A DNA stretch of 64,000 nucleotides, from positions 1 through 64,000 of the forward strand of contig CAYNOT010000017.1 of NCBI GenBank assembly GCA_964398945.1, given 5' to 3'. Origin of the DNA: JBGTGG01 sp964398945 (GTDB lineage Bacteria; Bacteroidota; Bacteroidia; Cytophagales; Cyclobacteriaceae). The notes beneath the pieces were generated by a model. It was not told the origin of the DNA and made no database searches. It worked only from the letters and a program-made list of their open reading frames with translations. Below, one piece after another: positions 24,614 through 30,926 of this stretch. Within the stretch, counting starts at the first letter, position 1, and the number at the start of each line of letters is the position of its first letter. A program made the translations under genes and the position numbers.

Positions 24614-25392
24614 TGATCAACCACCAACTAAAGTCGTACATCCGTTATTGGCTTGAAGCGGTAGACCACCACTCGTTGCACTCCCCTTTCCTTTTTGATT
24701 TTTATACAAAGGTCCTTCTTTCAAAAAATGATCGTAAACAATTTGTTCCAATCGAACAGGTTCGCCAGCAGCTCGCAACGGATGCACGAAGTATTGCACT
24801 TCAAGGTTTTGGTGCCGGGTCAAAACATTTTGCAAACAGCAATCGAGCGGTAAAGGCGATTGCGAAAACGAGTTTAACCCAAAAAAAATTCTCAACCCTA
24901 TACTGGTCAATCGCCCATTGCTTCAATGCAGAAACGATTGTCGAATTGGGCACGTCATTGGGCATTAACACGGCATACCTTGCACAAAAGATAACTGCAC
25001 GAATTTCCACCTTTGAAGGGGAACCAGAAATCGCCAACATCGCACGGGCAATATTTTCGGAATTAAACCTGACCAATATTGAATTGATTGAAGGGGATAT
25101 TGACAAAACCCTTCCCCTCCATTTAAGTGCGATTGAAAAAATTGACCTGGCCTTTTTGGATGCCAATCATCAATTGGAACCAACCCTCCGCTATTTTGAT
25201 GCGATTGTAAAGAAAACCCATTCCAAAAGCATGGTGATTCTGGACGATATCCACCAATCAAAAGGGATGGAAGATGCATGGAAAACAATCCAATCGCACC
25301 CGCTGGTATATGGTACAATTGACCTGTACCGTTGTGGAATTGTTTTTTTTGATCCCTCACTGAACAAACAACACGTTGTTTTACAGTATTAA
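24613..25392 (+). CDS. Class I SAM-dependent methyltransferase
   Basis: 259 residues with a GTG start overlapping the apaG stop. The central domain has the SAM-binding motif IVELGTSLGINTAYLA (about residues 100-115), the acidic EGEPEI after the next strand, and the DLAFLDANH block. This matches O-methyltransferase-like Rossmann methyltransferases of the Methyltransf_24 type. The N-terminal YIRYWLEAVDHHSLHSPFLFDFY segment is a recurrent feature in Cytophagales homologues. The substrate is unknown. It is co-transcribed with apaG. Confidence 0.85.
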   Translation: MINHQLKSYIRYWLEAVDHHSLHSPFLFDFYTKVLLSKNDRKQFVPIEQVRQQLATDARSIALQGFGAGSKHFANSNRAVKAIAKTSLTQKKFSTLYWSIAHCFNAETIVELGTSLGINTAYLAQKITARISTFEGEPEIANIARAIFSELNLTNIELIEGDIDKTLPLHLSAIEKIDLAFLDANHQLEPTLRYFDAIVKKTHSKSMVILDDIHQSKGMEDAWKTIQSHPLVYGTIDLYRCGIVFFDPSLNKQHVVLQY

Positions 25393-25394
25393 TC

Positions 25395-25425
25395 ATTGAA
25401 TTCCTAATCAGATACCCTATTTTTG
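25395..25425 (+). promoter_or_regulatory. Consensus promoter of the coiled-coil membrane protein
   Basis: ATTG (25395-25398), 19 bases, TATTTTTG (25418-25425): a near-perfect Bacteroidota promoter. Its -33 element begins three bases after the stop of the methyltransferase, and the start codon is 20 bases downstream. Confidence 0.6.
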
Positions 25426-25444
25426 CACGGAACATTACAACCCC

Positions 25445-26389
25445 ATGAACGAAAAAACACCTACCCCCAATCAATCCAATCCACAACCTGTAGCCCCAAA
25501 GAAATCGAACAACAAGATTGCCTTATTGATCGGCTTCCTTGCGATTGTCATCATCATTCAGGGAGTTAAAATCTACCTGGACAACCAGGAAAAAAAGGAA
25601 GTAAAAGAGCAACTATCTTCCACTGAAGAGCAGTACGCTACCACGATGCAACGGCTTACAGAAATCCAGGCCGAGTTTGATTTAAAGATTGCAGAGATCC
25701 AAAGACTGGGGGGCGATGTTTCTGAGTTGCAAGCTGCAAAAGCAGAGATTGAAAAGGAATTAAAAAAATCAAAAATGGCCACGGGTACATTGATCAAAGA
25801 ACTTCGCAATAAAGTAGAAGGTTACGAGCAGCTTCTTTTGGTCAAAGACGAGGAAATTGAAAAACTAAAAACTGTAAACAAAGAACTCTTTACAGAAAAC
25901 GTAACCCTAAAAACAGAGAAGAATCAACTGGGCGATTCCATCCATAAATTATCACAAAGCAAAGAGGTTTTGGCTACCAAAGTTGCCATCGCTTCGCAAT
26001 TAAAGGCAGAGAATGTCAAGATTGTGGCGGTAAATGATAAGGGGAAAGAGCGTGAATCCCCATTCAAAAACAGACAAGTAGGAAAAATAAAAGTTGATTT
26101 CAACCTGGCAGAGAACAATGTTGCCCCGATAGAAGGAAAGAAGATTATCATCCGGATTATCGACCAAAGCAACCAGGTGATTTTTGATGTTGCAAGGGGA
26201 TCGGGGACCTTTATGGTGAACGGAAAAGAGGAATTCTATACGGCAGCGCAGGAGATCCTGTTTGACAACACCCGTCAGAAACTTAGTTATTTATATGATA
26301 AGGGTTCTGATTATGCCGGAGGAACCTATACAGTAGAAATTTATACTGATGATTATTTGATCGGAAACGGTCAATTTGTTGTGAAATAG
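25445..26389 (+). CDS. Membrane-anchored coiled-coil protein, function unknown
   Basis: 314 residues. A proline-rich cytoplasmic N-terminus (residues 1-20) leads to one membrane helix (about 25-41). A long heptad coiled coil follows (about 48-165, rich in E, K, L and Q). The C-terminal domain of about 120 residues looks all-beta (IIIRIIDQSNQVIFDVARGSG and following). The topology suggests a periplasmic rod ending in a beta head. Homologues appear as hypotheticals in Cytophagales. It has its own promoter and its own terminator hairpin, so it is a single-gene unit. I cannot assign a function. Confidence 0.85.
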   Translation: MNEKTPTPNQSNPQPVAPKKSNNKIALLIGFLAIVIIIQGVKIYLDNQEKKEVKEQLSSTEEQYATTMQRLTEIQAEFDLKIAEIQRLGGDVSELQAAKAEIEKELKKSKMATGTLIKELRNKVEGYEQLLLVKDEEIEKLKTVNKELFTENVTLKTEKNQLGDSIHKLSQSKEVLATKVAIASQLKAENVKIVAVNDKGKERESPFKNRQVGKIKVDFNLAENNVAPIEGKKIIIRIIDQSNQVIFDVARGSGTFMVNGKEEFYTAAQEILFDNTRQKLSYLYDKGSDYAGGTYTVEIYTDDYLIGNGQFVVK

Positions 26390-26420
26390 GCGATATTTCC
26401 ACTACATACCAGGAAAAGAA

Positions 26421-26452
26421 ATGCCCCGGATTTGTCAATTCGGGGCATTTTT
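26421..26452 (+). terminator. Terminator hairpin whose loop holds the next promoter's -33 box
   Basis: ATGCCCCG (26421-26428) pairs with CGGGGCAT (26441-26448), followed by a T-tract (26448-26452). The 12-base loop contains TTTG at 26431-26434, the -33 element of the rpsF promoter. Confidence 0.8.
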
Positions 26453-26461
26453 ATACCTTTG
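26431..26461 (+). promoter_or_regulatory. Promoter of rpsF-rpsR-rplI
   Basis: TTTG (26431-26434), exactly 19 bases, TACCTTTG (26454-26461): a perfect match to the Bacteroidota housekeeping consensus. The first gene starts 28 bases after the -7 box. It overlaps the terminator of the preceding gene. Confidence 0.75.
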
Positions 26462-26488
26462 CAGCCTCAAAAACTAAAACTAAAACAC

Positions 26489-26857
26489 ATGAGTAATTAC
26501 GAGACGGTATTCATTTTAAATCCCGTTTTATCTGAAGATCAGATGAAGGATACTGTCGATAAGTTCGTGAATGTGTTGAAGAAAGCAGATGCCAAGGTTC
26601 TTAATATCGAACATTGGGGCTTAAAAAAGCTGGCCTATCCAATCCAGCATAAGTCTACTGGTTTCTACAACCTTGTCGAATTTTCGGCTACCCCTCAGAC
26701 CATCAACGCGTTGGAAACTGAATTCAGAAGAGACGAGTCGGTTATGCGCTTCTTAACTACGAGCTTAGACAAGCACGCAGTGGTGTATAACGAGCGCAGA
26801 CGCAATGGCGCATTCAAAAAAGATAAAACTAAAAAAGAGGTGGAAACAGTAAAATGA
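26489..26857 (+). CDS. rpsF: 30S ribosomal protein S6
   Basis: 122 residues. It starts MSNYETVFILNPVLSEDQ, the canonical S6 start, with IEHWGLKKLAYPIQHKSTGFYNLVEF in the middle. It binds 16S rRNA with S18 in the small-subunit platform. The ATG at 26489 is chosen over an in-frame upstream ATG, because the longer form would begin inside the promoter. The acidic/basic C-terminal tail (KKDKTKKEVETVK) is longer than in E. coli before its ends. The stop overlaps rpsR by four bases. Confidence 0.97.
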   Translation: MSNYETVFILNPVLSEDQMKDTVDKFVNVLKKADAKVLNIEHWGLKKLAYPIQHKSTGFYNLVEFSATPQTINALETEFRRDESVMRFLTTSLDKHAVVYNERRRNGAFKKDKTKKEVETVK

Positions 26858-27105
26858 CATTATTTAACGAACCAATCAAGCGTGCGGAAATTAAGCCAAA
26901 ATACTGCCGCTTCAAGAAAAACGGAATTAAGTACATCGACTATAAGGATCCTGACTTCCTTATGAAGTTTGTTAACGAACAAGGAAAAATCCTTCCCCGC
27001 AGACTTACCGGAACGAGCATCAAGTTTCAGAAAAAAGTGGCGCAAGCTGTGAAGCGTGCCCGTCACATTGCGGTTCTTCCGTATGTAGGTGATTCTTTAA
27101 AGTAG
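26854..27105 (+). CDS. rpsR: 30S ribosomal protein S18
   Basis: 83 residues. The S18 signature KYIDYKDPDFLMKFVNEQGKI is followed by LPRRLTGTSIKFQKKVAQAV and a basic KRARHIAVLPY end. It partners S6 on the ribosome platform. It overlaps rpsF (ATGA) and is followed by rplI after 25 bases, the classical order rpsF-rpsR-rplI. The N-terminus lacks the zinc-binding cysteines of some Gram-positive paralogues. Confidence 0.97.
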   Translation: MTLFNEPIKRAEIKPKYCRFKKNGIKYIDYKDPDFLMKFVNEQGKILPRRLTGTSIKFQKKVAQAVKRARHIAVLPYVGDSLK

Positions 27106-27130
27106 TCGTTAACAAATTAACTGAACGATC

Positions 27131-27574
27131 ATGGAAATAATTTTGAAACAAGACCTCGCGGGTGTTGGATATAAAAACGAAATAGTAAGTGTGAAACCTG
27201 GGTTTGGTAGAAACTACCTGATCCCTCAAGGACTTGCTATTCTTGCTACTAAATCCAACCAGAAGATGGTGCAAGAAAATAATAAACAAGCTGCCCATAA
27301 AGCATCCAAAATTAAGCAGGATGCTGAAGCATTGGCAGCTTCTATTGGTGACTTTGTAGTGGAACTAAAAACAAAAGCAGGCGATACAGGAAAAATATTT
27401 GGATCGGTTACACCGAACCAGGTATCGGATGTATTGAAAGCCAAAGGTTTTGATGTTGACAGAAGAAAGATTGTATTCAAAGTACAACCGAAAGAACTAG
27501 GTGAATATATTGCTACCCTTGATCTTCATAAAGAAGTAAAGCATGAAGTGAAAGTAGTGGTGGTTGCTGATTAA
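27131..27574 (+). CDS. rplI: 50S ribosomal protein L9
   Basis: 147 residues. It begins MEIILKQDLAGVGYKNEIVSVKPGFGRNYLIPQGLA, the L9 signature. A long connecting helix and the C-terminal rRNA-binding domain (GSVTPNQVSDVLKAKGFDVDRRKI and following) complete it. The gene is intact and ends in a strong terminator. The last 54 codons plus most of the terminator are present again as a perfect copy at 28362-28562, downstream of a toxin-antitoxin pair. Confidence 0.97.
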   Translation: MEIILKQDLAGVGYKNEIVSVKPGFGRNYLIPQGLAILATKSNQKMVQENNKQAAHKASKIKQDAEALAASIGDFVVELKTKAGDTGKIFGSVTPNQVSDVLKAKGFDVDRRKIVFKVQPKELGEYIATLDLHKEVKHEVKVVVVAD

Positions 27575-27613
27575 GCTAAACCTGTATCCATAAAAAAGAG
27601 GCCGTTCATTGTG
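27413..27613 (+). repeat. Left copy of 201-bp direct repeat (rplI 3' end)
   Basis: Identical by eye to 28362-28562 at constant offset 949. It covers rplI from the TPN codons to its stop, plus the first arm of its terminator and three loop bases. The two copies flank the RelE-type TA module. Confidence 0.9.
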
Positions 27614-27629
27614 AACGGCCTCTTTTTTT
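27592..27629 (+). terminator. rplI operon terminator
   Basis: GAGGCCGTTCA (27598-27608) and TGAACGGCCTC (27612-27622) form an 11-bp perfect stem with a 3-base loop, an A-tract before and seven Ts after. It should work in both directions and would also stop the minus-strand TA transcript. Confidence 0.93.
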
Positions 27630-27741
27630 ACCATTAGTTTAAACCATCCGGATTTTAAATCTTTTTTCATCTTTTGCCCGACATTGCAAATGTAGGGCAG
27701 TTAAAACTTCTAAAAGTGTATCTTATACCGGGGTTTATTTT

Positions 27742-28065
27742 TTAAAGCCCTTTTATAAGCTCTTGAATTTCCGAATCGGAAATGGAATCTTTTTCACCTT
27801 TGTTGAAAATAGAAAAAAGCAATACAGAAGTATCAGGTACTTTAACAAAAGATATCACTCTGACACCGCCCGACTTACCTTTTCCTTTAGATTTTACAGC
27901 CAGTCGAATTTTATAAATGCCATTACCCAGAGCAATACCTTTGGCAGGTTCGCTTTCCAATTCAGTAAGCAATTCAGCAATCTCTGTTTTCAGGGAGGGG
28001 TATTTTTTAATCAGGCGTTTTGCTTCTTTCTTGAAATTATCAGAGAGTTCAACACTATAGTTCAT
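27742..28065 (-). CDS. RelE/ParE-superfamily toxin
   Basis: 107 residues. It reads MNYSVELSDNFKKEAKRLIKKYPSL, then GNGIYKIRLAVKSKGKGKSGGVRVISFV and SVLLFSIFNKGEKDSISDSEIQ, the layout of RelE-fold addiction toxins (mRNA interferase or gyrase inhibitor). The Arg in GVRVI and the C-terminal F-x-K-x-E-x-D are typical. It follows the antitoxin with an 11-base overlap, so antitoxin first, toxin second. The gene pair is inverted relative to rplI and sits between two perfect copies of the rplI 3' end. The superfamily is firm; the target is unknown. Confidence 0.87.
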   Translation of the reverse strand: MNYSVELSDNFKKEAKRLIKKYPSLKTEIAELLTELESEPAKGIALGNGIYKIRLAVKSKGKGKSGGVRVISFVKVPDTSVLLFSIFNKGEKDSISDSEIQELIKGL

Positions 28066-28261
28066 CCAAAAAATCTTTGGCAGAGGTGGTTTTTAGCTTT
28101 CCTTGTTTGTACAACTTCACTTCTTTGATCCCTTGTTTAAGGTTGGCAATAATTTCCTCTTTAGAATCATAAACCTCTTCCACCTTTACAAATTTCAAGC
28201 TTTGTACCAGCTCTAGGAAGAACTGATATTTTTTGTCAGGTATATCTAGTATTACTTTCAT
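28055..28261 (-). CDS. Antitoxin of the RelE-type pair
   Basis: 68 residues. The N-terminal half (MKVILDIPDKKYQFFLELVQSLKFVKVEE) matches small Bacteroidota antitoxins that precede RelE/ParE toxins. The C-terminal half is basic and helical (ANLKQGIKEVKLYKQGKLK) and ends ARDFLDEL-like (AKDFLDEL). It overlaps the toxin start by 11 bases, a sign of translational coupling. The assignment rests on size, order and sequence style, because this antitoxin class is poorly conserved. Confidence 0.82.
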   Translation of the reverse strand: MKVILDIPDKKYQFFLELVQSLKFVKVEEVYDSKEEIIANLKQGIKEVKLYKQGKLKTTSAKDFLDEL

Positions 28262-28361
28262 GATGTGGCTACATTTTTTCTAAACTCTCTAAACTTGGAT
28301 TTTTGTGAGCATGCTATCAATAATACGAAAAACCCTACACTGGCGCAAGTCTATGGTAACC

Positions 28362-28523
28362 CCGAACCAGGTATCGGATGTATTGAAAGCCAAAGGTTTT
28401 GATGTTGACAGAAGAAAGATTGTATTCAAAGTACAACCGAAAGAACTAGGTGAATATATTGCTACCCTTGATCTTCATAAAGAAGTAAAGCATGAAGTGA
28501 AAGTAGTGGTGGTTGCTGATTAA
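28362..28523 (+). pseudogene. rplI 3' fragment (duplicate)
   Basis: Encodes the last 53 residues of L9 in frame, up to the same TAA. Upstream of it, starting at a possible start near 28305, about 18 codons of unrelated sequence are joined to it. The two codons right at the junction still spell V-T but with other codons (GTA ACC here, GTT ACA in the native gene). The fragment lacks the L9 N-domain and is unlikely to act as a ribosomal protein. Confidence 0.85.
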
Positions 28524-28562
28524 GCTAAACCTGTATCCATAAAAAAGAGGCCGTTCATTGTG
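28362..28562 (+). repeat. Right copy of 201-bp direct repeat
   Basis: Perfect copy of 27413-27613. The identity stops inside the terminator hairpin loop: after TTCATTGTG it continues GTGCCGGG instead of AACGGCC, so this copy cannot terminate. Confidence 0.9.
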
Positions 28563-28638
28563 GTGCCGGGCCCTTGTTTTAATTGTTTCATTCGTTTGAT
28601 TAAGGATTATTTTTCCTTGAAAATGAGTATATTTCGTT

Positions 28639-28923
28639 GTGAATTTTTCCAAGTCAACATTCTGGGATATCGATCAAAATACACTTGATTACGTTGCGCA
28701 TACCGACTTTATTATCAGGCGGGTTTTTGATCAAGGAAGACTGTCAGACTTTAAAGAAGTTATCAACCACTACGACTCCAATACAATAATCAGGAGCCTA
28801 AAAACCGCTCCTTATTTAGATAAAAAAACCCTGTCCTTTGTAAGTACCTATTACGATCTACCACTTGAACAATTCAAATGCTATTCAAAAATACAGTTAG
28901 CCCGGAGTGTTTCAGGCTTTTAA
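28639..28923 (+). CDS. DUF6922-type protein, antitoxin-like partner of AbiEii
   Basis: 94 residues from a GTG start. WDIDQNTLDYVAHTDFIIRR and LSDFKEVINHYDSNTI match the small DUF6922 proteins. In Bacteroidota these precede AbiEii-type nucleotidyltransferase toxins. It overlaps the following NTase frame by 46 bases. The NTase is broken, so this is another antitoxin-like gene left without a working partner. The function is inferred only from gene pairing. Confidence 0.7.
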   Translation: MNFSKSTFWDIDQNTLDYVAHTDFIIRRVFDQGRLSDFKEVINHYDSNTIIRSLKTAPYLDKKTLSFVSTYYDLPLEQFKCYSKIQLARSVSGF

Positions 28924-29144
28924 GAATGTTTGGTGCGTGGGGTGCCGTCAATGCCTTTTCGTTGGCAGGCGGAACCTCGCTTTCACTTCGCATCGGGCAC
29001 CGGGTTTCCATCGATCTTGATTTTTTTTCTCAACATGATTTTGACAGCGAAAAACTTAGCGCTCTACTTTCACATCAATTCAATGTTGATACTTTTCTTA
29101 AGGTGGAGAAGAATCCAACAACCGGGATCCTATGCACCTGGTAA
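28878..29144 (+). pseudogene. Truncated AbiEii/AbiGii-type nucleotidyltransferase toxin
   Basis: About 88 residues. MLFKNTVSPECFRLLRMF is followed by the nucleotidyltransferase motif SLAGGTSLSLRIGHRVSIDLDFFS (GGT/S and DLD metal ligands). The reading frame stops at TAA after TGILCTW, where family members run on for 100 or more residues. A +1 frame continues for a few codons as GKVTHVS before another stop. Soon after, the AT-rich S41-family gene begins, so the 3' part has been lost or replaced. Confidence 0.72.
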
Positions 29145-29200
29145 AGTCACTCACGTATCTTAACGATGCAGTTACCTGCAAGCATAACAAACTGCATAAC

Positions 29201-30817
29201 ATGAGATTATTACTAAGCATTATAATTATAGCATTTTTTTCATCATGTTCTACTTTGATTATGAATCAAGGATTTAAAGAGTATAAATCTGAGATTATAA
29301 AATCCGAAGAATTTAAAAGCGCTAATAAATATCAAAAAGACCTTTTGTATCTCAATGATTTGTGTGTAAATAGTTTTCCCGAAATTGAATCATCATTTCC
29401 TGAAAATTTGAGAATTGAAATAGTTGACAGCTTGTTTGCACTGCTTTCATTGCCAGTTTCAGAAAATCAGTTCAATGGATACCTACGTTATTATTTATCA
29501 CATTATGATAATCAACATACTACAATTACAGGATTACAATCTAAAAATATCTTCCCTTATTCATTATACCCTTCAATGAATAGTTGGTATTTATCCAATA
29601 TTAACAACGGTTATGATTCCTTATTAATAGGCTTAAGAATAACTAGACTAAACAACGAACCATTTGAGGCTATTGAGAACAAACTGTTCAACTATGTTTT
29701 TGCTGAGAATTATGTAAGTAAGAGAAATAACATTGTTGAATTTACAAGAAGGCCTGACCTCTTAAAGCAATTTGGGATAATCAATCAAATGGATAGTATT
29801 CAAGTTACATTTGAAAATAACGTAAGTATTTGGGTGAAATCAGTTAATCGGGCAGAAGACATAAAATTTTACTATAAACGCTTTGTTCAAAATCCGGTAA
29901 CAACGTATTCGGACAAGAATTACAATATGTCCTATTATCCCAAAGAAAACTTTGCCTATTTTCAATTCAATAGATGTTTTGACCTTGTTGATGCTAAGGA
30001 GACCATGTCTTATTATGTAAAACCATGGATTACTCCTTTTGCTAAATTGTATCTAAACAGATTAGTGAAAAAGAAGAAAATCCCCAAAAATGATGTAGGA
30101 TTCAAACTAGATTTTGATAGACCAATCTTTAAAAACTATTTAGCGCAAACCTTTGATTCGCTCAAAATATTGGGTATTGAAAATCTGATTATTGACTTAA
30201 GAAACAATGGAGGAGGTAGTTCTTTGTTGTGCTTACAACTATTGTATCATTTGACCGAAAGAGAAGATTTAATAGATTTTTCAGAATACTTTTACGTTTC
30301 GGATGCTAATAAGCAATTGAATAAAAAAGAGTATACAAAATTTGTCAAGTCATTTCAATTTACAAATCATAATTTACCTGAAAAAGGGAAACTCTATCCA
30401 AGCGGATTTTTTAATTGTGACAGTCTCATTTTTGAGCAAATTGAGAATGTTCAATCTCCGTATTATATACCAAGGAACAGAAGTGTTTTCAAGGGTAAAA
30501 TTATCGTCCTTGCAAATTCAGGTACGGGCTCTTCCGCTGCACTAATTACAACTATCTTAAAGGATAATAATATTGCAACTATTATAGGAACAAGTGTTGG
30601 AAATAATCCAATTGGAGCAACAAATTATCAACCTTTCAAATTACCTAAGTCAAAACTGACAGGCTCAATAGCAACTGGGTATTTAATTAGACCAAAACCT
30701 GAGAATGGTAGTATTCTAAAACCTGATTACTGGGTTGAGAATTCCGTATCAGAAATTATTAAAGGAAAAGACAAGTATTTAGAGAAAGCATTAGATCTGA
30801 TTAATGATAACAAATAA
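29201..30817 (+). CDS. S41-family peptidase-like lipoprotein
   Basis: About 538 residues. ATG at 29201 gives a lipoprotein signal peptide, MRLLLSIIIIAFFSSC, with lipidation Cys16. An upstream in-frame ATG would bury this signal. The C-terminal half is tail-specific protease (S41) like: IENLIIDLRNNGGGSSLLCLQ, then VLANSGTGSSAALITTILKDNN with the expected nucleophile serine region, then IIGTSVGNNPIGATNY. The gene is clearly more AT-rich than its neighbours, with many AAA, AAT and TTA codons, suggesting recent transfer. It is convergent with nagB. Confidence 0.82.
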   Translation: MRLLLSIIIIAFFSSCSTLIMNQGFKEYKSEIIKSEEFKSANKYQKDLLYLNDLCVNSFPEIESSFPENLRIEIVDSLFALLSLPVSENQFNGYLRYYLSHYDNQHTTITGLQSKNIFPYSLYPSMNSWYLSNINNGYDSLLIGLRITRLNNEPFEAIENKLFNYVFAENYVSKRNNIVEFTRRPDLLKQFGIINQMDSIQVTFENNVSIWVKSVNRAEDIKFYYKRFVQNPVTTYSDKNYNMSYYPKENFAYFQFNRCFDLVDAKETMSYYVKPWITPFAKLYLNRLVKKKKIPKNDVGFKLDFDRPIFKNYLAQTFDSLKILGIENLIIDLRNNGGGSSLLCLQLLYHLTEREDLIDFSEYFYVSDANKQLNKKEYTKFVKSFQFTNHNLPEKGKLYPSGFFNCDSLIFEQIENVQSPYYIPRNRSVFKGKIIVLANSGTGSSAALITTILKDNNIATIIGTSVGNNPIGATNYQPFKLPKSKLTGSIATGYLIRPKPENGSILKPDYWVENSVSEIIKGKDKYLEKALDLINDNK

Positions 30818-30884
30818 TGCCAGTTTGAAGGTTGTTGATAAATTCAACTTGAAACCGCCATCCGGAAACAGTGATTAAGATTGA

Positions 30885-30923
30885 AGTACCCGCCTGACCG
30901 CTTTGAGCGGTCGGACGGGTACT
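30885..30923. terminator. Long GC-rich hairpin between convergent genes
   Basis: An 18-base arm (30885-30902) pairs with 30906-30923 across a TTG loop. The only flaws are one mismatch and one G-T pair. It sits between the convergent S41-family gene and nagB. There is no T-tract; it could be a terminator for both sides or a dispersed REP-like hairpin. Confidence 0.6.
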
Positions 30924-30926
30924 GAA

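Noticed and set aside
26432..26488. Longer rpsF start at an upstream in-frame ATG
   Set aside because: It would begin inside the promoter, before the predicted transcription start, and adds residues not found in S6 proteins.
28262..28361. Short open frame reading NPTLAQVYGNPEP before the rplI copy
   Set aside because: It shifts out of the L9 frame and has no start of its own or family; too short to defend as a gene.
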